Part shown: piece by piece, positions 38,101 through 46,700 of the stretch
Layout of the letters: the number at the start of each line of letters is the position of its first letter
Position numbering within the stretch: the first letter of the stretch is position 1
Assembly: GCA_014706295.1 (NCBI GenBank)
Contig: JACSVZ010000006.1
Coordinates: 27,338,629-27,402,628 of the forward strand
Source: Lycocorax pyrrhopterus obiensis
Lineage: Eukaryota > Chordata > Aves > Passeriformes > Paradisaeidae
DNA length: 64,000 nt
Direction: 5' to 3'
Position numbers and translations under genes: made by a program
The notes under the pieces: model-generated
What the model was told of the DNA's origin: nothing
What the model saw: the letters and a program-made list of their open reading frames with translations, nothing else
Databases searched by the model: none

Positions 38101-39563
38101 AAACCCACTTCAGGAAGCACTGCTGCTGCTTCCCCTAGGAACCTAGTGGTTTGTGCTCAGGTCAAAAGATGGTCCTTCTCTCTCCCTGCTTGCTTAGGCT
38201 TTGACCTAGTAAACTACAGTCCCCAATCCCTCTTTCAGACAGGCACCATTGATTTCATTTCAGCTTTTCCAAAAATAAAAACTAGAAAATTGGGGAAGTA
38301 CAAAGCAAAAAGAGTAATCAGAGGGAATGTGAAATCTTTGTGATGGTCTCAGCACTGAATTAAAGGGCGGAGACTCTCCTGTCACAATGTCCTAGCAAGC
38401 ACAGTTAAAATAAATATTGCTGCTTGATATAAAAATGAGACAAATTTTGCAAACATTTGGTTTATTAGACATCTGCATTTGTGGAGTCCAAATCAGCTTG
38501 GAGGCTGTTTCTTTTACAGAGAGATGTCAGAGAACTCAAAATCCTTTACAAGAAAAGGCAACTTCTGTTCTTTCCATCACCAAATACAAACACCATGCCA
38601 GAAGTGATGGTTGTCTACCTTCCTAGGGAGACAGCTGAGGGGGAAAGAGCAGGAGGCCACATCAGCTGCCCCTCTGAGACACTTGACCACTGGGCTGAAG
38701 GAGAAAAGGGCTGTGGGAGATTTGGGATATGACTAGAGGAAGCAGTTTACCATATTCAGAAAAACAAGATCAGAGCTTTATTTAAGATAAGTGGCACTTT
38801 GAAACCTTTAAGTCAAAATATATATTAAACTAACTAATTGATTAGTGTTGGAGCTAGTAAGGATTTTTTTTACTAAAAATATTATAACATCTGATCAAAG
38901 CTGAGTGTGAGAAAATGGCAATGACTGGTTTCTCCTCCCTTCACTGGCCTGATGCACAGCAACTTCTCTTCTAACCCAGACTCATGAGAAAAGGAGAAAA
39001 AAGAAAGGACTCCTGATTTGAGATACCAAATCCCATCTCATTGACCTGGGACCTCTATCCATGCATCAGTTCCATGCCAGCAAGTTGGAGGGCATAAATT
39101 GTTTGTCAGGAGGAATCAAGGCAGGACATCATGTAAGCATTTTATGCTATGGTACAACCACCGACCTTGCTTGTTCCCCTGGAGAATTTTCTGCACACAT
39201 ATAATGGTAATAATAGTAGTAAAAATCTTCAGGGTCTGTTTGGTCCAAAAGAAATCACTTCTAATCCTCCCAGTCTGCAATTATCATCTTCTTGCTAGGC
39301 ATAAACCACCCTGCACTGGTGGGAAAGACAGGACATTTCAATAATAATGTGCCCTGCCAAGGCAGACATAAACTCTCATTCACGTATCAGCTTGTTTCTG
39401 TGTAAACCCATGGGCTGTTTTCCACTATGGGCTTCCTTCCAACATCAGGCTGTTGCACTGGCTAGCAAGGAGCTTAATTCCTAAAAATATTGGCGAGGAA
39501 CATGTCAATGCCCATGTGTACTGATGCCAAGCAGATCTCATTGCAGAGGCCCAAGCTTTTTAA
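35123..39563. other. Unique non-coding stretch
   Basis: Frames do not exceed 106 codons (35571-35891, minus). The 36.8-38.0 kb part is AT-rich. A short segment near 36961 reads like the 'gccttagtttccct' part of MIR, but too little of it remains to call. No gene is recognised. Confidence 0.5.
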
Positions 39564-39806
39564 ACAGAACGTACTTGCTGGAAAGCCTGTTGGAACGGAT
39601 GGGGCTATGCGCTATCGGATGCTGGCATTGTGGCCAAGGACCTGAACCCCTTCATCCCCAAGCTAATCATCCAGCAATCTAATGACTTCAGCAGATACAA
39701 AATGGTTCCAGAGGCCATATATCTACTCTTGGACACACATAAGCAATCCCTAATGATTTCCATGGCATATTGCTATTTTTACATCCTCTTCATTTTTCAA
39801 GTGTGA
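39564..39806 (+). other. Unexplained 80-codon open stretch, no start codon near its 5' end
   Basis: It runs stop to stop in one frame. Its first part has more CpG dinucleotides than its surroundings and a non-repetitive peptide (for example SDAGIVAKDLNPFIPK). The second frame is also open upstream to 39645. This could be a fragment of an old retrocopy or transposon gene, or chance. I do not recognise it. Confidence 0.2.
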
Positions 39807-42800
39807 AGAGAAGTTATCTAAGAGGCCAACGAAGTGTGACTAAAGGATCAATTTCACACAGATTTTTGCAGCATGAGATGTATTTGTATGAAGACCTGGA
39901 ATTATATCCTGACATCTCCCTGGAGACTCATCTACAAATGCTCCTGAGCAACACCTTTTCCTAAAACATTTTGTGAAGTTTTATTGTACAGCTAAAAACT
40001 GCCAGGAACAAATCTTATTCTGTCCCTTCCCCATAGCTGTGACTGGACCCAGCAGCCTATATAACCACCCCGAATTTCTACATCTCACTTTTAGACCTTT
40101 TAAATCTATACCAACCCACCCCTGTTTTGCTGGTCCTGACAGCTTAAGTCTCCCTGGATATTTTCTGTCCCCTTTCTCACTTTCTTGTCTGCTCTTTGTG
40201 CATGAGTGCTCCTCTCACATACCCTGTGGCTACAGCTGCATTCGGCTGTGTCACCCCTCACCAAGTACCCTCAGGATAGAGCTATTATTAATTGTTTGCC
40301 ATGCCCTGTACAAGGAACTTTTCTTTGAGGACAAACCCCATACTGAACCTGGACAAGACAAAGGACGACATCAACTCCTCCCTGAGTTAGTGTCTTAGAG
40401 ATAAAGGGAGGGCTTCTGCAAAGAGGTTCCTCTGTAGATCAGTCAAAGAATGAACATATCTGGGAGGGTTTTGCAAGATGTGAAGGAATTTGGAATGGCT
40501 CAACCAATAAAATGGAAATGCAGTTAGTATTTTGGATGAGCCCTCTTTCAGTCATTGTGTTTGAATTATTTCATGTTTTCATCCATCATATGATGACATT
40601 GTCAAAATAATAAAAAAATATATAAGTGTTGCATCTGTGGTAGAAAAACAGAATATATTTCAATATGGTCTAATGCCAAGGAGGGAATTTATCAACAAGA
40701 AGAAAGTTATGCTGTTGCCAAATGGCTGGTCCTATAAGTTGACCCAATTAAACTAACATGAAAGGTTCTTTCTACACTCTTTTCTCCAATGTAAAAATAA
40801 CTTCTTATAGTTTGAAATACATTTGTTCCAAATGTTTCTAAAAGGCTGAATGTATGGCAGGATCCACAGCATTTACTGGCAGCAAGAGTGATAACTGCAA
40901 AAAGCTGTATAACCACCTTTTACTTCCTGAGCTTTGAGGCCAAATTCTGCCACAAAATGAAGTGAAATGGCATGTCAGATACTAGAGAATCAAGCACTAC
41001 TTGGACTGACATAGGCATCATACTCTGCAGGAAAACCTCAAAGCAACTCCACTAGCTCAGTGTCCCACATTGTTCCGAAGTTGTAATTCATACAATTAAC
41101 AATTCTGTTGTTGCTGCTTTAAAACAAAAACAAAGTGTACTTCTGAGAGGATATACTTATCATACCTGGGGTTATAAATTCTCTGAGATAATTTCAATGT
41201 GGAAAAGCAAAACCTTCTTCCAATATAGACATTTATTCTATTTACATTTCTGTCAGCTCTAGAATTCTGCAAAGCAGAATACAGTTTCCCTGGAGTACAG
41301 CCCGGTGAAGAATTGGTGAATAGTTTATATTTTATAACAGTGCCTTAAGTCCTGTTATTAGCTATGCATTTGGAATAGGACATTTCCTGAGTCCTCATTT
41401 ACTGCCATGGTATTACAACATTAAATCAAACTTAAGGTTTTTGTTTGCTTGTTGCTTTTGGAATTTTACTCATTTAAAGGTATTTTGCTTTGCTACATGG
41501 AGAGGAGGAAAGAGACAAAGAACGAAAGACTCTTGTTTTGAAGAAGGAATTGTTATTAGGGCTTGCATTACACGTGCACATGTAATAGAAAAAATACATA
41601 TAATATGTACCACCCTGCATGTGTAATTTAATTTGTATGAGGATTTCTATTCTCAAAAATTAATAACATTATTCCCTTTAGTGTTCTACTAAAGAATCAA
41701 CAGTAATTTAAAATCATTAAAATCACTATAACTGTAGATGTGCATGCAGAAAGGGAGTTGCACAGGACCTTTTCAACAGAAATAAATACTGTGTCGATCA
41801 AAGTAAATGGCTCCCTTGATATTTTAATTGAAACACAACATTTGGGAGGGTTTGGATTTAAGCATGTTGGATTTCTTTTACTTTGGATGCATTCATTTCT
41901 TTTCTTCCTTTTTCTGTAGCCTGCATTCTTTTGGAGTGTCAGGAGCTGCAATTTGTTTCACTAAAGCCAAAAATGTGGTTTTGCTTTGTATACTTAGCGC
42001 TAGTTTCTATGTAAGATACACACTGGACAAATCTCAAATAAAGGTCTCTTCCAGCAGAAGGTCAGACGCTTGGTGCCTTTTCCATATGTTCTGAACTGTG
42101 CTGCTGGCTGGCTGTGTGTTGAAAAGGAGCTTTGAGAAAGAAATCAGTTCTCCTTGCACATCTGGAAATGTTGATGGTCAGTTAGATTTTAAAGCATTAT
42201 GGTCATTCTCCACAGCAAAGATTCAACATACCTTCAAGGCAAAAGCAGCGATTTCCAAATGCTCATGGCATTCCAGTGGTCATTTGAAATGAAGAGAGAA
42301 TGGATTTAAAAAACTAACAAGTGACCTTACACCCCTCAGGGTGCTCCTGCCAGTGTCTAAACTTTTACACTGCTATTGCAGTAAGACAAAACACTTTTGT
42401 TGTTGTTTTTGAGAGTGACTTCAAATTGTCAATATTATTTACATCACAAGGCTCATCCTGAAAAAAATTAAGGTGAAAGGAAGACAGAAAAACATTCTCA
42501 GGCAATAAGAGAGCCCTGTTTTCCTTAAGAAAAGGAACAAACGAATCGTCCTATATGTTCCTAGCTAAATGGAAAGATACCGTGCTTTTACAGATAAGAA
42601 TAACTATGGAGATAAAATGTCTCTTATTCACAAAATACTGTGTTTTATGTATATGGCTCTTACAAAATCTTCTTTCTTCTCAAGAAAGCATTGTATGTTT
42701 ATCTGGTCTCCTGGAATACAGAGAAGACACATATGGTGAGCATTTTTGGACCATCAATCAGATTCTAGTCCATCAGTCAAATCTGTGCAATGTAAACACT

Positions 42801-45238
42801 GTCCTAAAGAGCAAAGTTGTTTCTTTATTTTTTATAAGTGTAATTTATAATATTATTTACTTGCAGATTCTACACTGGAAATATTTTACATTTCTCAGTG
42901 TGAGAGCTTTACCACCTGACATCACTTCGAGAAAAATAGTTTTCCTGAAAAGAATGGATAAACATCTCTAAAAATCAAGCTCCCCTATATCTGAAAACAT
43001 AACTGCAGAGACAGTCAAAATAATTTGTCACCTTAGTTAACACCTTAGTTGTCTCAAGTCCCTCTGTACTTTCCCAAAGACTTTGTATTTCACGATAGGA
43101 TCAGCTATTCTCACTTCCTTTTGCTTAGCCTGCTTGTGGAGTTCTTTTGTGTTTGACATCTAAGAGATTTTCCTGAAAAGATTTTGTCTTAGTATCTATT
43201 TGCAACTCATTTGTTCATCTGATTTTTCAGTGTCAAAAGACCTACAAACTAGTATAGAGCTGTCACAGAAGATCAATGGCTATAATTTGCAGTCAAATGA
43301 AGTGAGATAACTGCAACACAACCAGGTGATTTGGGAGTGGGCTGAACACCATGCCCTGGGAGCTGTGAGGTGTTTGCTCACACTGCCTCTAGTCGGCTTC
43401 AGTATTATATTGACCGTATATAAGATAAACACTCTTAAACCCTGGAAATTTAGATATGGGCAGGTCTTGCAGGCTTGAGGTGAAATTCAGAATCTGACTT
43501 GTGAAAATCTTGATGAATTGGGTTAAGTGCTGCTGGCTTGCCACACTGTGGAGAAGTCTACATGGCTTTTTATAAGGCTTATCTTCCACTGTAAGTTTAA
43601 CAGGTAGCATGAAACTGGAGACATGGAGCCTCTGCTACCTGGCCATAGCTGCGAACAGTGGAGCAGTAGCCTACTGTGTAGGCAATCTCTTTGGCTTCAG
43701 CAGTAACACATGCAAAGCTGGCTTGAAAAGCATCAGAACTCTATTGTCTTCCATTTGTGCCACTTCCAGTGGATGTAAATTCCAGGTGTGGGTTTCCTAA
43801 GGCACAGTGTTTGCTTTGGATCTTGGAGCAGATCGGTAAGGTCAGCTCTAGACTTGAAAGGGTGACTCCCTCCTCTTTTCTAAAGACCCCGGTTTAAGCT
43901 TCAGGCTCTCTTGTTCCTCTCTCCATTTCCATTTTTATATATGAAATAATTACCTATTTAAAAAAATAAAAGTTTACAGAATGTTTAAAAATCTCTAAAG
44001 ATAACCCTTAAATTATGAAATAAACTGTTCAAACGCTGTGTAAACTATATTTTAAAGTGACCAGTTGTGGTAAATAATTTGGAACATAGATAAACAAGAT
44101 GGGTATTTTTTTCAGCATGCTAGGCCAACTGTTTGTGAAACATTCTTCAAAACCTCTTGAGAAAATGCTGAGAGACATCATGGAGCTGCAGGGAAGCATG
44201 AGGCTCCACAGGGCAGGCAGAGTGGAAGATGACACCAGCAAGATTCTCTGGAGCAGTCGCTTTGGGGTCTGAGCCCAGACCACGAATTGCAAAAGAAACC
44301 TCCAGGAAGTCAAGGGAAACACAGTCCAGTAAATTCATCTGAGAGAAAATCTTTCTCAATGCTAAAACTAGCTTTGTAGGGTATGGCCTGGGTGGTGATG
44401 AGGTAGCAAGAAGCTCACCCCAGGCCCCAGTGACCAGCTTTGGCCTGTGTGACACTCAGAGCTGGCATGTCCAGTCTAGTTGTGCCTACAGCAGCAGCCG
44501 TGGTGTAGAGATGGTCATGGCATCCTGTAGATATTCCCAGAGGCTTGTATTTCAGGTGATCTCTTCCTTTACAAGCTATGGATTGATTTTCAGGGGCTTT
44601 AGTGTAATAGGCTTAGCTCTGGCTGTGTTTAATCCATTAATCTTTTCGACATACATTAGTTTGCTAAGAGGCAAGGCAAATTCAGGATGACAGTGAAAAG
44701 GAGACCACATTCAAGTAGTAATTGTTTCCATGTCAAAGACCGAGGCCTAATCTGCATAAAGCTAAGAGGGTCCTTTTAAAGTTTAGCATAACCAGGAACA
44801 CTGTTAACATCTCAGGGATTACTTTATTTCAGATATGACACGTAGATCTGAGGTAAATTAAAAAGCAATTAATTTTCAGCTCTGATTCACCTCTGGGATT
44901 TCCTGAGTGTCCAGCACCTCCAGCCAGACGAGCCTTGTCACTGGCCACCCTGGTGCCAAAGTCATTGCCACTGCCACACAAGGTGAAAGGCCAGCAGGTA
45001 AATTCTTGAGCAATGGATGAGATTTCAAAAATATAACTCCGGGAAATTTCCTATTATCAAGGATCTAACCATTTAACAAAGAGCAGATGACTGATATTAA
45101 TCACACTGAAGTGAACAGGCGATGTTCTTGATTACAGCATAGTGCCTGTGCTGACTCAGGGCTTGTAAATGTGTTATGCTCAGACATTGTTCCTTCAGCT
45201 GTACTTTACACTTCTCCCGCTGCCAGTAAAGCCCAGTT
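39807..45238. other. Unique AT-rich non-coding stretch
   Basis: It holds plus-strand frames of 141 codons (39973-40398) and 138 codons (42555-42971), the latter rich in Leu, Ile and Phe. By rough base-composition reckoning about one such frame is expected by chance in a window of this size. No repeat element is recognised before the CR1 at 45239. Confidence 0.5.
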
Positions 45239-45308
45239 CACAGAATCACCAAGTTGGAAGGGACCTTCAAGATCACTGAGTCCAACCCATGCCCTAACAC
45301 CACCTCAA

Positions 45309-45529
45309 TTAAACCATGGCACTGAGTGCCACATCCAATCTTTTTTTAAACACATCCAGGGATGGTGACTCCACCACCTCCCCAGGCAGACGATTCCAGT
45401 ACTTTATCACTCTTTCAGTAAAAAACTTTTTCCTAACATCCAACCTAAATTTCCCTTGGCGCACCTTAAGACTGTGTCCTCTCGTTCTGTCAGTTGTTGC
45501 CTGGAAAAAGAGACCAACCCCCACCTGGC
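45309..45529 (-). pseudogene. CR1 ORF2 remnant, C-terminal end
   Basis: This is the last part of the CR1 ORF2 protein, after the reverse-transcriptase core. Motifs RLDVRKKFF, WNRLPGEVV and FKKRLDVALSAMV are visible and a genuine TAA stop lies at 45309-45311. The frame is uninterrupted from the LTR junction to the stop. The function in an intact CR1 is cis-acting reverse transcription of CR1 RNA at a nicked genomic target. This piece cannot do that because it lacks the upstream domains and is cut by the LTR. Confidence 0.88.
45524..45529. repeat. Left copy of probable 6-bp target duplication
   Basis: CCTGGC lies at the left LTR junction. The right junction at 46149-46154 has CCTGAC, one mismatch. 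In CR1 terms both copies fall at the same codons (Ser-Gln), which is what a target-site duplication inside CR1 should look like. Confidence 0.55.
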
Positions 45530-45685
45530 TCTGGTGGCCGGTGAGCCTGTGGTACAAGGGACAAAGAGAGTCCACTGGTGGGACAGTCCCTAGTACCAAA
45601 AGCTAGGGTGAACAGAAAAGACTTCACCCAGAATGCTGTGCTTTGGTAAGTTAATGTACCCCAGTTCTGCTTCCCCAGTTGGCCC

Positions 45686-45853
45686 ATTGGCCTCCCTGCC
45701 CCTTGTTACCTTGTATGTTCCTGCCCTAGAAGGTTCTCCACCCCAGGTTCCCCCCATTGGCCCTTGCCCCATTGCCACTCCCCCAGAGTTTTCCCATTGG
45801 CTCCCATTCCCTAGTCCTGCCTGTGTACCACCCCCGTGCCCTCAGATCATTGG
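45686..45853 (+). promoter_or_regulatory. Four ATTGG (inverted CCAAT) boxes in U3
   Basis: ATTGG occurs at 45686-45690, 45756-45760, 45796-45800 and 45849-45853, three of them in the context CCCATTGG, with a near-miss CATTGCC at 45770. CCAAT boxes are bound by NF-Y in vertebrates, and several copies upstream of a TATA box are usual in active retroviral U3 regions. Binding here is inferred. Confidence 0.6.
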
Positions 45854-45876
45854 TCCCTGATGCTTGATCCGCTCCC

Positions 45877-45885
45877 TTATTTAAA
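45877..45885 (+). promoter_or_regulatory. TATA-like box of the CR1-nested LTR
   Basis: TTATTTAAA lies 24 bases after the last ATTGG box and about 60 bases before the AATAAA. A transcription start near 45905-45915 would fit. This defines the plus orientation of the LTR. Confidence 0.6.
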
Positions 45886-45943
45886 CCTGGACCCTCCATT
45901 GTTCTCTGTCCTTGTCCCTGGAACCCTTCATGCGTGTGGCTGC

Positions 45944-45949
45944 AATAAA
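45944..45949 (+). terminator. Polyadenylation signal of the CR1-nested LTR
   Basis: A perfect AATAAA is followed within about 80 bases by a GT-rich stretch (46020-46055), the usual layout of a vertebrate cleavage/polyadenylation site. Confidence 0.65.
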
Positions 45950-46019
45950 CCTCGTCTGTGGAACCCCATACCAAGACCCTTCCTGCCTCTTTGCCGTCGA
46001 CCCATTTACTGGAGCTATC

Positions 46020-46059
46020 CGTGTGTGTGTGCGTGTACGCGTGTGTGAGTGTGTGGTGG
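46020..46059 (+). repeat. GT-rich microsatellite within the LTR
   Basis: Imperfect (GT)n with GC and AC interruptions (GTGCGTGTACGCGTGTGTG). Its place after the AATAAA means it may also act as the downstream GU-rich element. It may vary in length between copies of this LTR family. Confidence 0.8.
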
Positions 46060-46148
46060 TCCTGCCGAGCGGCTTCGCTTTGGAAACGCTTTTAGGAAGG
46101 TCGCGGCACCTCGCGCTCCGGCACTGACAAGCCGCACGATCCGTGACG

Positions 46149-46700
46149 CCTGACTACAACCACCTTTGAGGAAGTTGTAAAGAGTGATAAGGTCACCTCT
46201 GAGTCTTCTTTTCTCCAGGCTAAACAACCCCAGCTCCCTCAGTCATTCCTCATGGGGCTTGTATTCCAAGCCCTTCACCAGCCTTGTTGCCTCTGGACGC
46301 GTTCAAGGATCTCAACGTCCTTCCTGAACTGAGGGTCCCAGAACTGGACACAGCACTCAAGGTGCGGCCTCACCAGTGCCAAGTACAAGGGAGGAATGAC
46401 TTCCCTGGTGCTGCTGGCCACACCATTCCTGATACAGGCCAGGATGCCATTGGCCTTCTTGGCCACCAAGGAACACTGCTGGCTGATGTTCAGTTGCCTA
46501 TCGCCCAGTACCCCCAGGTTCCTTTCTGCCTGGGCGCTGTCCAGCCATACCGTCCCCAACCTATGGCATTGCAGGGGGTTATTGTCCCGCCAAAACGCGG
46601 GACTCGGCACTTGGTCTTGTTAAACGTCATCTTATTGGACTCTGCCCATCTATCCACCCGTTCCAGGTCTCTTTGCAGAGTTCCCTTGAGTAACGTCGGC
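46149..46700 (-). pseudogene. CR1 ORF2 remnant, reverse-transcriptase C-terminal part
   Basis: The minus strand encodes the part of CR1 reverse transcriptase following the catalytic palm. Motifs include [17 protein letters not shown] (about 46635-46685), [19 protein letters not shown] and [17 protein letters not shown] (46165-46220). A shift of frame lies near 46590-46605. A second shift lies near 46275-46285, followed by one in-frame TGA near 46250 where CR1 normally has a sense codon. TGA from CGA by CpG decay is a likely cause. The remaining frame is good, so the copy is not very old. It is not functional. Confidence 0.88.

Larger units (their letters stand above)
45530..46148 (+). mobile_element. 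Solo LTR of an endogenous retrovirus, inside CR1
   Basis: About 619 bases with a plus-strand LTR plan: U3 with four ATTGG boxes, a TATA-like TTATTTAAA at 45877-45885, an AATAAA at 45944-45949, a GT-rich region and a CpG-rich tail. It replaces nothing of CR1 except a short duplication at the junctions. That is the mark of retroviral integration; the 6-base size would fit class II (beta/alpha-like, ERVK) elements. Exact ends do not show TG...CA: the right end reads TGACG, one base from TGACA, and the left end starts TCTGG. No gag, pol or env lies beside it, so a provirus probably collapsed to a solo LTR. The family is not identified. It has no coding capacity. Confidence 0.75.
45239..46700 (-). 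mobile_element. CR1 LINE, fairly young, split by an LTR
   Basis: On the minus strand this is a 5'-truncated CR1 of roughly 840 bases of CR1 sequence, interrupted at about 45530-46148 by an LTR. It starts on plus with CACAGAAT, the 8-base CR1 terminal repeat, followed by about 70 bases of 3' UTR and then the end of ORF2. The right limit, 46690-46710, is where similarity fades. Two separated pieces of the same reading order (46149-46700 then 45309-45529) join logically across the LTR, showing that CR1 was there first. It belongs to a different, better-preserved CR1 subfamily than the copy at 16840. Confidence 0.95.

Noticed and set aside
39973..40398. 141-codon plus-strand frame
   Set aside because: No motif, signal peptide or domain is convincing, and no splice or promoter context is seen.
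42555..42971. 138-codon plus-strand frame in AT-rich DNA
   Set aside because: Rough composition-based reckoning gives about one frame of this length by chance in 64 kb; no family is recognised.
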